A stretch of 64,000 nucleotides of DNA, taken from the NCBI RefSeq assembly GCF_038630985.1, contig NZ_CP152049.1, positions 3,491,501-3,555,500 of the forward strand. Direction: 5' to 3'. The translations under genes and the position numbers were made by a program. The notes under the pieces were generated by a model, which saw only the letters and a list, made by a program, of their open reading frames with translations, searched no databases and was not told where the DNA came from. Shown here piece by piece: positions 48,419 through 56,741 of this stretch (position 1 is the stretch's first letter; the number at the start of each line of letters is the position of its first letter). This stretch comes from Paenibacillus sp. FSL H8-0548 (GTDB lineage: Bacteria > Bacillota > Bacilli > Paenibacillales > Paenibacillaceae).

Positions 48419-49123
48419 GTGACGGGTAACCATGTTAGCAATGAAGAGGAATGGATGATTTTGTCTGTTCGAACGGATAAGAAGGACCGGAGATTATATC
48501 ATCTGTTTGCTGACTCAGAGAAGCCGATGTTGTCCGTACATGAAGATATACTAATTCGGTATCGGCTGACGAAGGGGCATACATTAACGGAGGCCCAAAT
48601 CGAAGAGATTCGCATGGAAGATGAACGTTATCGGTCCTATGTGCTGGCAATCGCTTATTTAGGTGCAAGGCCAAGAACAAAAAAACAGATCGAGCAATAT
48701 TTGCAGCGCAAATTATTTGAGACGGAGAATATACAATATGCGCTTGACCGTTTAGAAAGAGAGCATATTGTGGATGATGAACAATATGCACGAGAATTTG
48801 CGAAAAGTCGACTAAAAAACAGCTTGAAGGGACGACGCTTCATTCAGCAGGAGCTGCAAATGCGAGGCGTGTCGAAAGAAGCAGCAGCAGAAGCGACAGC
48901 TGCGTTGGATGAACAAGTTGAATTGCTGTCGGCGAAGAAGGCGGCTGAGAAGAAATCTCGCTCCTTAAAAGGCGAGCCCTTAGACCAAAAACGCAAGCTA
49001 ATGGGCTATTTAATGCGCAGAGGCTTCTCAGTAGATATCGTCAAGGAAGCGATCAAGTCGATCGATTTGAATGGGGAAGACAATGTATTCGAGGAAGATG
49101 ATGGGCTTTTGCTTGACAATTGA
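48419..49123 (+). CDS. recX: Regulatory protein RecX
   Basis: Modulates RecA filaments. Characteristic three-helix repeats are visible: ALAYLGARPRTKKQIEQYL-like in the first, LEREHIVDDEQYAREFAKSRL and GRRFIQQELQMRGVSKEAAAEA in the next. It is 234 residues from GTG 48419, eight bases after GAGAGGA; an ATG at 48410 overlaps that ribosome site. It lies directly after recA, the usual pairing. Confidence 0.9.
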   Translation: MTGNHVSNEEEWMILSVRTDKKDRRLYHLFADSEKPMLSVHEDILIRYRLTKGHTLTEAQIEEIRMEDERYRSYVLAIAYLGARPRTKKQIEQYLQRKLFETENIQYALDRLEREHIVDDEQYAREFAKSRLKNSLKGRRFIQQELQMRGVSKEAAAEATAALDEQVELLSAKKAAEKKSRSLKGEPLDQKRKLMGYLMRRGFSVDIVKEAIKSIDLNGEDNVFEEDDGLLLDN

Positions 49124-49140
49124 TTTTGTGAAAAGATAAA
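49113..49140 (+). promoter_or_regulatory. Candidate sigma-A promoter for rny
   Basis: A perfect TTGACA (49113) inside the end of recX is followed after 16 bp by GATAAA. A second candidate (TTGAAG at 49236, TATCAT at 49258, 16-bp spacing) lies closer to rny. The gap also holds a GAATCAATTTT/AAAAGTTGATTC hairpin at about 49166-49194. Confidence 0.4.
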
Positions 49141-49305
49141 ATGAGGTTGTATTCTTTCAAATTAGAATCAATTTTCCTTCCAAAAGTTGATTCGAAATGA
49201 TTATTTTCGTCAAATTTAGTAAATGTTGAAACGGTTTGAAGCCGGTTGAAAACCTAATATCATCCCAAGCAGTGCCTTGGTGTATGCAACAAGGAGGTGA
49301 ACAAG

Positions 49306-50847
49306 ATGCCTGATGTCATTTGGATCTTGATCTGTCTCTTTGTTGGCGCAATTTTCTTTGGGATTGGTTTTTTTACTCGAAAGTCGATTGCTGAGGCGAA
49401 AATTTCAAGCGCTGAGCAGGCTGCCATCGTAATCGTAGAAAATGCGAAGAAGGAAGCAGAAGCTCAGAAGAAAGAAACGGTGCTGGAAGCAAAAGATGAA
49501 GTCCACAAACTTCGTTCCGAAGCTGAGAGAGACATTCGTGAACGACGCAACGAAGCTCAACGTCAGGAAAGACGTTTGCTCCAAAAAGAGGAGTCGCTGG
49601 ATAAAAAGTTAGAAGCGCTGGAACGCAAAGAAGAAACTGTAGCCAACAAAGAAAAACGGATCGAAGAAACGCAAGAGCAGATCGATTCCATTTACAAGCA
49701 GCAGCTTAGTGAATTGGAACGTATATCGAGTCTGACAACGGAAGATGCGAAATCGATCATTTTATCCAATGTTGAACAGGAAGTACGACATGAAACAGCA
49801 CAGATGATCAAAGAGATCGAGCAGCAAGCGAAAGAAGAGGCCGATAAGAAAGCCCGTGATATTATATCACTTGCTATTCAACGCTGTGCGGCCGATCATG
49901 TGGCAGAAACGACGGTTTCCGTTGTTACTTTGCCTAATGAAGAAATGAAGGGCCGTATTATTGGGCGTGAAGGCCGAAATATCCGTGCTTTGGAAACATT
50001 GACTGGTATCGATCTAATTATCGACGATACACCGGAAGCGGTCATTTTGTCTGGTTTCGACCCGATAAGACGCGAAATTGCCCGCACTTCTTTAGAAAAG
50101 CTTGTAGCTGATGGTCGTATCCATCCTGCCCGAATTGAAGAAATGGTTGAAAAATCTCGCAAAGAGGTTGATGAGCGAATCCGTGAATACGGTGAACAAG
50201 CCACTTTCGAGGTTGGCGTTCATAGCTTGCATCCGGATTTGATAAAGATTTTAGGTCGATTGAAGTACCGGACAAGTTACGGTCAGAATGTTTTGAAGCA
50301 CTCCATGGAGGTCGCTTACCTAACTGGATTGATGGCAGCAGAGCTTGGCCAAGATATTACGCTGGCGAAGCGTGCAGGCTTGCTGCATGATATCGGTAAG
50401 GCGCTTGACCACGAGGTGGAAGGCTCACACGTTGAAATCGGTGTGGAGCTTGCTAAGAAATACAAGGAGCATCCTGTCGTTATTAACAGTATTGCTTCTC
50501 ATCACGGGGATACGGAAGCCACTTCCGTTATCGCGATGCTCGTAGGAGCAGCTGACGCTTTGTCGGCAGCACGTCCAGGAGCTCGTCGTGAAACGCTTGA
50601 AACGTATATTAAACGACTGGAGAAGCTAGAAGATATCTCTGAATCGTTTGAGGGTGTTGAAAAATCGTATGCGATACAAGCTGGCCGCGAAGTGCGTGTC
50701 ATGGTGCAGCCAGAAAAAATCGACGATACTGAAGCATTCCGCCTTGCACGTGATATTACGAAAAAAATCGAGAGCGAGCTCGATTATCCAGGACATATTA
50801 AAGTTACGGTTATTCGAGAAACTCGTGCGGTTGAATATGCGAAATAA
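49306..50847 (+). CDS. rny: Ribonuclease Y
   Basis: A membrane-bound endoribonuclease that starts mRNA decay. It has an N-terminal transmembrane helix ([18 protein letters not shown]), a long charged coiled coil (about residues 30-190), a KH domain with [15 protein letters not shown] near 215, and an HD domain with [12 protein letters not shown] near 359. It is 513 residues from ATG 49306, after AAGGAGGTG. Order rny-ymdB-spoVS is as in B. subtilis. It may act with RicA (at 60.7 kb) and RNase J. Confidence 0.97.
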   Translation: MPDVIWILICLFVGAIFFGIGFFTRKSIAEAKISSAEQAAIVIVENAKKEAEAQKKETVLEAKDEVHKLRSEAERDIRERRNEAQRQERRLLQKEESLDKKLEALERKEETVANKEKRIEETQEQIDSIYKQQLSELERISSLTTEDAKSIILSNVEQEVRHETAQMIKEIEQQAKEEADKKARDIISLAIQRCAADHVAETTVSVVTLPNEEMKGRIIGREGRNIRALETLTGIDLIIDDTPEAVILSGFDPIRREIARTSLEKLVADGRIHPARIEEMVEKSRKEVDERIREYGEQATFEVGVHSLHPDLIKILGRLKYRTSYGQNVLKHSMEVAYLTGLMAAELGQDITLAKRAGLLHDIGKALDHEVEGSHVEIGVELAKKYKEHPVVINSIASHHGDTEATSVIAMLVGAADALSAARPGARRETLETYIKRLEKLEDISESFEGVEKSYAIQAGREVRVMVQPEKIDDTEAFRLARDITKKIESELDYPGHIKVTVIRETRAVEYAK

Positions 50848-50870
50848 GTAACAAAAAAATATTAGCTTTT

Positions 50871-50903
50871 CAGAAAAGTGGCTGCTTGTTAGCCACTTTT
50901 CTG
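50871..50903 (+). terminator. Hairpin after rny
   Basis: A perfect 13-bp stem (CAGAAAAGTGGCT with AGCCACTTTTCTG) followed by only TTT. It may end part of the rny transcripts before ymdB. Confidence 0.55.
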
Positions 50904-50936
50904 TTTGCAAGCGTACAAAAAAGGAAGTGTATTTAC

Positions 50937-51731
50937 ATGAATGTATTATTTATTGGTGATATTGTAGGAAACGTTGGAAGAAGCGCTTTGAAGCGTGTAC
51001 TGCCGGCACTTAAAAGCAAATACAACCCTCATATTATTATTGCAAATGGTGAGAATGCGGCAGCAGGCCGTGGAATTACAGCAACAATAGCGAAGGAATT
51101 TTTCGAATGGGGCATCCATGGCATAACGATGGGCAACCATACGTGGGACAATAAAGATATTTTTGAATGGATTGATGACGAGCCTCGCCTTGTTCGTCCA
51201 GCCAATTACGCCGAAGGCGCGCCTGGACAAGGGATGGCGTTTATTAAAGCAGGAGGAAAACAGCTGGCGATTATCAATCTGCAAGGGCGTACATTTTTGC
51301 CGCCGATTGATTGTCCTTTCCGAAAAGCAGATGAGCTGATTGAAGAGGCAAGTGAGAGAACGAGCAATATACTTGTCGATTTCCATGCTGAAGCAACCTC
51401 GGAGAAGATCGCGATGGGCTGGCATCTTGATGGAAGAGCATCGATTGTACTGGGTACGCATACGCATGTACAGACGAATGATGATACCATTTTGCCAGGC
51501 GGGACGGCTTACATAACAGATGTGGGCATGGTTGGTCCCAAAGAAGGTGTGCTTGGCATGGAGCGGAACGCCGTGCTTCACAAATTTATTACACAGCTGC
51601 CTGTTCGTTTTGTTGTCGATGAAGGCAAATGGCATTTGCATGCTATTTCAGTGCAAATCGATGATGAAACGGGAAAAGCTCGAAAAATTGAAAAGATTCG
51701 TCTAACAGAGGATGAATGGCTTCTTATGTAA
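50937..51731 (+). CDS. ymdB: YmdB metallophosphoesterase (2',3'-cNMP phosphodiesterase)
   Basis: A dimetal phosphodiesterase that affects biofilm gene expression in B. subtilis. Motifs: NVLFIGDIVGNVGR, IIANGENAAAGRGI, TMGNHTWDN and VLGTHTHVQTND, with the metal-binding Asp, Asn and His residues. It is 264 residues from ATG 50937, with AAAGGAAG upstream. Confidence 0.94.
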   Translation: MNVLFIGDIVGNVGRSALKRVLPALKSKYNPHIIIANGENAAAGRGITATIAKEFFEWGIHGITMGNHTWDNKDIFEWIDDEPRLVRPANYAEGAPGQGMAFIKAGGKQLAIINLQGRTFLPPIDCPFRKADELIEEASERTSNILVDFHAEATSEKIAMGWHLDGRASIVLGTHTHVQTNDDTILPGGTAYITDVGMVGPKEGVLGMERNAVLHKFITQLPVRFVVDEGKWHLHAISVQIDDETGKARKIEKIRLTEDEWLLM

Positions 51732-51744
51732 TGATGATAACATT

Positions 51745-51774
51745 CAAACTGTTCCGACTATTCAGAACAGTTTG
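51745..51774. promoter_or_regulatory. 10-bp inverted repeat between ymdB and spoVS
   Basis: CAAACTGTTC and GAACAGTTTG are exact reverse complements with a ten-base spacer. No T-run follows. It could be a weak terminator of ymdB or a protein-binding site upstream of the spoVS promoter. Confidence 0.5.
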
Positions 51775-51792
51775 TGAATAATCGGAATAAAA

Positions 51793-51819
51793 GCAGGAAT
51801 TTTTTAAACTCCCTCGAAT
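51793..51819 (+). promoter_or_regulatory. Sigma-H-like promoter of spoVS
   Basis: GCAGGAATT (51793) and CTCGAAT (51813) with 11-bp spacing fit the sigma-H pattern RnAGGAwWW-N11/12-RnnGAAT. spoVS is sigma-H dependent in B. subtilis. Confidence 0.65.
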
Positions 51820-51868
51820 ACTATTTAAAAGTGGAATCCATCCAACAGTCCAAGGGGAGGTTCTTTTT

Positions 51869-52129
51869 ATGGATGTATTAAAAGTTTCAGCAAAGTCTAA
51901 TCCAAATTCCGTTGCAGGTGCGCTAGCTGGTGTTCTTCGTGAACGTGGCGGTGCGGAACTGCAAGCCATTGGTGCTGGCGCATTAAATCAAGCGATTAAA
52001 GCAGTAGCAATCGCTCGCGGATTTGTAGCTCCCAGCGGGGTGGATTTAATTTGTATACCAGCTTTTACGGACATCGTTATCGACGGGGAGGATCGAACTG
52101 CAATCAAATTGATTGTCGAGCCTCGGTAG
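51869..52129 (+). CDS. spoVS: Stage V sporulation protein S
   Basis: A small Alba-like-fold nucleic-acid-binding protein needed for normal sporulation timing. 86 residues, the usual length and one of the most conserved spore proteins: VLKVSAKSNPNSVAGALAGVL, GAGALNQAIKAVAIARGFVAP. CAAGGGGAGG precedes the ATG. Confidence 0.97.
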   Translation: MDVLKVSAKSNPNSVAGALAGVLRERGGAELQAIGAGALNQAIKAVAIARGFVAPSGVDLICIPAFTDIVIDGEDRTAIKLIVEPR

Positions 52130-52181
52130 CAAGTCTAGGTGGCGTAAGTAATACGCCAGCTAGATAAAAGGAACTGTTTCG

Positions 52182-52209
52182 CCTGTTTACGACGTAGACA
52201 GGTTTTTTT
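52182..52209 (+). terminator. Terminator after spoVS
   Basis: CCTGTTTAC pairs with GTAGACAGG around GAC, followed by seven T. A second hairpin (TGGCGTA/TACGCCA inside CTAG/CTAG) lies just upstream at about 52136-52164. Confidence 0.9.
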
Positions 52210-52240
52210 GCTGTGATTCCAACAAGCGGCGAGGGGCGAG

Positions 52241-53185
52241 ATGATGAAAATAGTCGATTTTCATTGTGATGTGCTTTGTAAATTGTTGCTCGATAAGCAA
52301 CTGACGTTTCAAGGGAGCAAGCCAGGTAAATTAGATGTTACATACGAGCGTCTGAAGGCAGCTGGAACGATTCTGCAAGTTTTTGCGATCTATGTTCCAC
52401 AATCGATGAATGGGCGTTTAGAGCCTATTCTGGAGAGTATTGATCGGTTTCACCAAATGGTAATGTCCTGTGAGAATATGAAATGGGTGAGGACGGCCGT
52501 GGAGCTGGACTCTTGTATAGAGCAAGGGAAAATAGGCGCGTTATTGTCATTGGAAGGTGTCGATGGGCTTCAAGGCGAAATGTCTATGCTCCGTATTATG
52601 CACCAATTAGGCATACGGGCTGCAGGAATGACTTGGAATCATGCGAATTGGGCCGCAGACGGAGCGATGGAGCCTAGAGGCGGAGGCCTGACGACAAAAG
52701 GCCGTTTATTTGTAGAGGAATGTAATAAATTGGATATACTATTAGATGTATCGCATTTGTCTGAACGAGCGTTTTGGGAGGTTGCTGAGCACTCGAATAA
52801 GGCAGTGATTGCCTCGCATTCAAATGCAAGAGCGATCTGCGATCATCCGCGCAATTTAACGAATGCACAGATTGAGAAGCTGATCGAAAACCAAGGTTTG
52901 ATTGGAGTTACCTATGTGCCGTGGTTTGTTTCCAGTGCAGAGGTTGTCGTGATTGACGATTTGCTTCGCCATATCGAGCATATTTGTGAGATGGGTGGGC
53001 AGTCCAGCCTTATGCTGGGCTCAGATTTTGACGGGATTGACAGCTATATTAACGGATTAACGCATCCAGGCGAGGTTAACTTGCTTCAAGAGGCGCTGCT
53101 CCAAAGATATTCTGAACAGCAGACCGAGCAATTTTTGTCCGGTAATGCTCTTCGTTTTTTAAGAAATAATCTCCCGAGCGCTTAA
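52241..53185 (+). CDS. Membrane dipeptidase (peptidase M19)
   Basis: A renal-dipeptidase-type zinc hydrolase of dipeptides. The metal ligands are seen in VDFHCDVL (HxD), LLSLEGVDGL (Glu), LDVSHLSE and IASHSNARA (His), with GSDFDGI (Asp) near the end. It is 314 residues with no signal peptide, so it is probably cytoplasmic despite the family name. GAGGGGCGAG precedes the double ATG. Confidence 0.92.
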   Translation: MMKIVDFHCDVLCKLLLDKQLTFQGSKPGKLDVTYERLKAAGTILQVFAIYVPQSMNGRLEPILESIDRFHQMVMSCENMKWVRTAVELDSCIEQGKIGALLSLEGVDGLQGEMSMLRIMHQLGIRAAGMTWNHANWAADGAMEPRGGGLTTKGRLFVEECNKLDILLDVSHLSERAFWEVAEHSNKAVIASHSNARAICDHPRNLTNAQIEKLIENQGLIGVTYVPWFVSSAEVVVIDDLLRHIEHICEMGGQSSLMLGSDFDGIDSYINGLTHPGEVNLLQEALLQRYSEQQTEQFLSGNALRFLRNNLPSA

Positions 53186-53284
53186 AGCTGTTCAATCTAT
53201 TTGCGGTATGGGATTAATCGAAACAAACTATGCTTAAATTAAGCGTATACATCTTGATTTTTATACGTTTGCGCTTTAAAATTG

Positions 53285-53312
53285 TTGTGAATGTAAAGAA
53301 TTAAATCATAAT
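53285..53312 (+). promoter_or_regulatory. Candidate sigma-A promoter of korAB
   Basis: TTGTGA (53285) and CATAAT (53307) are 16 bp apart. The expected start is close to the Fur-like box that follows. Confidence 0.5.
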
Positions 53313-53322
53313 AATATCTTAA

Positions 53323-53337
53323 TGATAATGATTATTA
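53323..53337 (+). promoter_or_regulatory. Fur-like box upstream of korAB
   Basis: TGATAATGATTATTA matches 14 of 15 positions of the 7-1-7 Fur box TGATAATnATTATCA. It sits about 4 bases downstream of the expected start, where binding would block transcription. PerR and Zur boxes are similar (two or more mismatches for PerR), so the regulator is inferred. Confidence 0.55.
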
Positions 53338-53368
53338 GCACGTTTTAGAAAAAGAGGAGTTGGGCATT

Positions 53369-55126
53369 TTGATTAGTCAATTGTCTTGGAAGATCGGGGG
53401 TCAACAAGGAGAGGGCGTTGAGAGTACGGACCGAATCTTTTCCACGGCGCTTAATCGCTTGGGCTATTACTTATATGGATATAGACACTTTTCCTCAAGG
53501 ATCAAGGGTGGACATACAAATAATAAGATCCGCATTAGTACAAAACCGATTCGTGCAATCTCGGATGACTTGGATATTTTAGTAGCATTTGACCAAGAAA
53601 GTATTGATTTGAATGCGAAGGAGCTGCGTCTAGGCGGGGTTATCGTAGCCGATGCGAAGTTTACTCCGACGATCCCAGCGGGTATCGATGCGAGATTGTT
53701 TGCTGTGCCCATTACGAAAATGGCGGAGGAGCTTGGCACTTCGTTGATGAAAAACATGGTTGCTTCCGGTGCATCATGGGCTCTTCTTGGCTTGCCGCTG
53801 GAAGTATTTAATAAAGCAGTAGAAGAGGAATTTGGACGCAAAGGCGCGGCTGTCGTAGAAAAAAATATCGAAGCGGTTAAACGCGGAGCCGAGTTTGTTC
53901 TGGAGCAAGCGGGAGGACCGCTTGATGAATTTAAGCTTGATGAGGCAGATGGACAGCAGAAGCTGTTTATGATCGGCAATGAAGCAATCGGACTTGGTTC
54001 TATTGCGGCAGGTTGTCGTCTAATGGCTGCGTACCCGATTACACCTGCGTCTGAGATTATGGAATATTTGATTAAGAAGCTGCCTAAGTTTGGCGGTACA
54101 GTGGTACAAACCGAAGACGAAATTGCAGCTGTAACGATGGCGATAGGTGCCAACTATGCCGGTGTTCGCACGATGACTGCATCTGCGGGTCCTGGTCTTG
54201 CACTTATGATGGAAGCTATTGGACTTGCCGGCATGACCGAAACGCCGCTGGTCATTGTAAATACGCAGCGTGGCGGTCCATCAACAGGATTGCCGACTAA
54301 GCAGGAGCAATCAGATTTGAACGCAATGGTATATGGAACGCATGGGGAAATTCCTAAAATCGTTATCGCACCAGCATCGATTGAGGATTGTTTCTACGAT
54401 ACGATCGAATCCTTTAACCTTGCTGAGCAATATCAGGTTCCAGTTATTTTGATGACAGATTTGCAGCTGTCGCTCGGCAAGCAATCATGTGATCAGCTGG
54501 ATTATAATAAAATTGATATCAATCGCGGCAAGCTCGTTCACGATGTTCCAGCGCTTGAAGGCCATAATTTGTTTAAACGCTATGAGCTTACAGAGGATGG
54601 CGTTTCACCGCGCGTATTGCCAGGGGAGAAGGGCGGTCTGCATCACGTAACGGGCGTTGAGCATGATGAGACAGGACGTCCATCTGAAAATGCCTTGAAC
54701 CGTCAGAACATGATGGATAAGCGTCTTGGCAAGCTGGACAATATGTATATTCGTGATGCTATTCGTGTAGATGCACCTCACGAAAAGCCGGAGCTGCTCA
54801 TTATTGGCATGGGTTCAACAGGCGGCACGATTGATGAGGCTAGAACCATGCTGGATCAGAATGGCATTTTAACGAATCATATTACGATTCGCCAGATTCA
54901 CCCGTTCCCGACGAAGCCTTTGCTTCCTTACTTGCAAAATGCAAAAAAAGTGATCGTCATCGAGAACAACGCTACCGGACAATTGGCTGCCCAAATCAAA
55001 ATGAATGCAGGTTTCGCAGAAAAAATCGAAAACTTGCTTAAATATGATGGCAATCCGTTCCTGCCTTCCGATGTTCACAAAGCTTGTAAGGAGTTGAGTT
55101 TAGATGGCAACGTTCAAAGAGTTTAG
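53369..55126 (+). CDS. korA: 2-oxoacid:ferredoxin oxidoreductase, alpha subunit (gamma-alpha fusion)
   Basis: Oxidatively decarboxylates 2-oxoacids (probably 2-oxoglutarate) to acyl-CoA, reducing ferredoxin. Residues 1-190 are the gamma domain (WKIGGQQGEGVESTDRIF), followed by the alpha domain (LMAAYPITPASEIMEYL, TEDEIAAVTMAIGANYAG) and the C-terminal transketolase-like part. It is 585 residues from TTG 53369, nine bases after AGAGGAG; a TTG at 53360 overlaps that site. The gene overlaps korB by 23 bases. Confidence 0.93.
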   Translation: MISQLSWKIGGQQGEGVESTDRIFSTALNRLGYYLYGYRHFSSRIKGGHTNNKIRISTKPIRAISDDLDILVAFDQESIDLNAKELRLGGVIVADAKFTPTIPAGIDARLFAVPITKMAEELGTSLMKNMVASGASWALLGLPLEVFNKAVEEEFGRKGAAVVEKNIEAVKRGAEFVLEQAGGPLDEFKLDEADGQQKLFMIGNEAIGLGSIAAGCRLMAAYPITPASEIMEYLIKKLPKFGGTVVQTEDEIAAVTMAIGANYAGVRTMTASAGPGLALMMEAIGLAGMTETPLVIVNTQRGGPSTGLPTKQEQSDLNAMVYGTHGEIPKIVIAPASIEDCFYDTIESFNLAEQYQVPVILMTDLQLSLGKQSCDQLDYNKIDINRGKLVHDVPALEGHNLFKRYELTEDGVSPRVLPGEKGGLHHVTGVEHDETGRPSENALNRQNMMDKRLGKLDNMYIRDAIRVDAPHEKPELLIIGMGSTGGTIDEARTMLDQNGILTNHITIRQIHPFPTKPLLPYLQNAKKVIVIENNATGQLAAQIKMNAGFAEKIENLLKYDGNPFLPSDVHKACKELSLDGNVQRV

Positions 55127-55970
55127 AAATAATGTAAAGCCTAACTGGTGCCCAGGCTGTGGAGATTTCTCAATTCAAGCAGCTATTCAGCGGGCAGCAG
55201 CGAACGTAGGGCTAGAGCCTGAGAATCTTGCTGTTATTTCGGGAATTGGCTGCTCAGGCCGGATTTCTGGTTATATTAATGCCTATGGTTTCCATGGCAT
55301 TCACGGACGTGTGCTACCTATTGCGCAGGGAGTTAAGCTTGCTAACCGCGAGCTTACCGTTATTGCTTCAGGCGGTGACGGCGACGGCTTTGCAATCGGA
55401 ATGGGACATACCGTACATGCAATACGCCGCAATCTGAACGTAACCTATATCGTTATGGACAATCAGATTTATGGCTTGACGAAGGGTCAAACCTCTCCGC
55501 GCAGCGCGGAAGGGTTCAAAACCAAATCGACGCCAGAGGGCTCGATTGAGTCAACGCTTTCGCCGCTTGAAATCGCGATGTCAGCGGGAGCAACCTTTGT
55601 TGCTCAATCGTTCTCAAGTGATTTGAAGCAATTGACTAAGCTGATTGAAGAGGGCATCAACCATGAAGGCTTCTCATTAATCAACGTTTTCAGCCCATGC
55701 GTAACCTTCAACAAAATTAATACGTACGATTGGTTTAAGGAGAATATCGTTAATTTGGAGCAATTCCCCGAATATGATTCCTCAAACCGCATCGAGGCGA
55801 TGAATAAAATTATGGAAACGAACGGTATGCTTACAGGTCTTATCTATCAGAACAAAACACGCAAAGCCTATGAGGATCTCGTTACGGGCTTTAAGCAAGA
55901 GGGTTTAGCGAAACAAAATATTAAAATTACCGCCGAGGAATTTGATAAGCTTGTTGCCGAATTTAAATAA
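55104..55970 (+). CDS. korB: 2-oxoacid:ferredoxin oxidoreductase, beta subunit
   Basis: Binds thiamine diphosphate and a 4Fe-4S cluster. Cluster Cys residues are in NWCPGCGDFS (residues 16 and 19), GIGCSGR (50) and FSPCVTFN (near 200). The ThDP/Mg motif is ASGGDGDGFAIGMGHTVHA to VMDNQIYGLTKGQTSPRS. It is 288 residues. The iron-sulphur content fits the Fur-like box upstream of korA. Confidence 0.94.
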   Translation: MATFKEFRNNVKPNWCPGCGDFSIQAAIQRAAANVGLEPENLAVISGIGCSGRISGYINAYGFHGIHGRVLPIAQGVKLANRELTVIASGGDGDGFAIGMGHTVHAIRRNLNVTYIVMDNQIYGLTKGQTSPRSAEGFKTKSTPEGSIESTLSPLEIAMSAGATFVAQSFSSDLKQLTKLIEEGINHEGFSLINVFSPCVTFNKINTYDWFKENIVNLEQFPEYDSSNRIEAMNKIMETNGMLTGLIYQNKTRKAYEDLVTGFKQEGLAKQNIKITAEEFDKLVAEFK

Positions 55971-55981
55971 ATGGTATGATA

Positions 55982-56014
55982 AGCATACGGCATTGCTGCC
56001 GTATGCTGTTTTTA
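55982..56014 (+). terminator. Terminator after korB
   Basis: AGCATACGGCA pairs perfectly with TGCCGTATGCT around TTGC, followed by GTTTTTATTTT. Confidence 0.9.
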
Positions 56015-56073
56015 TTTTGGGTGCTTTGCGGGAATATAGCACACTAATTATTTCATAACTGGAGAGTGACAAT

Positions 56074-56649
56074 ATGATACATAAAGAAGTTACCATTGGC
56101 GTATCAGCAAGACATATTCACTTATCACAAGAGCATGTCGAGCTATTGTTTGGCAAAGGCTACGCATTAACAGAAATGAAGCCATTATCTCAGCCTGGAC
56201 AATATGCTGCAAATGAAACAGTTGCTGTTGTCGGTCCAAAGGGCTCATTCGCTAAAGTGAGAATTCTGGGTCCAGCGCGCAAGCAGACGCAGCTTGAAGT
56301 ATCGCGCACAGACTCCTTCGCTTTAGGTGTAAACCCACCCGTACGCGAGTCAGGTGATACGTCAGGTTCAGCGGGAATCACGCTTCAAGGACCTGCTGGC
56401 GAGGTTGCAATAGAAGAGGGCGTAATTGTTGCTGCTCGTCATATTCACTTCCATACAAGCGATGCTGAGCGGTTTGGCATAGCGGACAAGCAGTCGCTTC
56501 GTGTTCGCTTTGCAGGAGAGCGTGGCGTCGTATTTGAAAATGTTGTCGCACGCGTCTCGGATCAGTATGCACTAGATATGCATATTGATACAGATGAGGC
56601 GAATGCTGCGGGAGTAAAGAACGGGGATAAGGGAGAAATCATTGATTAG
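56074..56649 (+). CDS. pduL: PduL-type phosphate acyltransferase
   Basis: Interconverts acyl-CoA and acyl phosphate. The zinc-binding motifs SARHIHLS and AARHIHFH, and the ESGDTSGSAGITLQGP segment, identify PduL. It is 191 residues and begins directly at the first conserved domain, without the N-terminal helix that targets PduL to microcompartments, and no microcompartment shell genes are nearby. It could therefore serve cytosolic acetate or propionate metabolism. GGAGAG precedes the ATG. A sigma-E-like pair (GAATATA at 56032, CATAACT at 56054) is only a weak suggestion. Confidence 0.92.
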   Translation: MIHKEVTIGVSARHIHLSQEHVELLFGKGYALTEMKPLSQPGQYAANETVAVVGPKGSFAKVRILGPARKQTQLEVSRTDSFALGVNPPVRESGDTSGSAGITLQGPAGEVAIEEGVIVAARHIHFHTSDAERFGIADKQSLRVRFAGERGVVFENVVARVSDQYALDMHIDTDEANAAGVKNGDKGEIID

Positions 56650-56666
56650 CTTCGAGTATAACCGTT

Positions 56667-56717
56667 AAAAAAGACTGCTTCCTCATCGTCATTGACGAAG
56701 GGGAAGCAGTCTTTTTA
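56667..56717. terminator. Bidirectional terminator between pduL and the MFS gene
   Basis: AAAAAGACTGCTTCC pairs perfectly with GGAAGCAGTCTTTTT. T-runs exist on both strands, so it can end pduL (+) and the efflux gene (-). Confidence 0.9.
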
Positions 56718-56741
56718 AGTGCATCTGTTGAAAACCAACTG

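Noticed and set aside
50946..51641. 231-codon minus-strand frame
   Set aside because: Antisense to ymdB with the Cys/Phe-rich composition typical of shadow frames.
53467..54153. 228-codon minus-strand frame
   Set aside because: Antisense to korA; Ser/Ala/Pro-rich without motifs.
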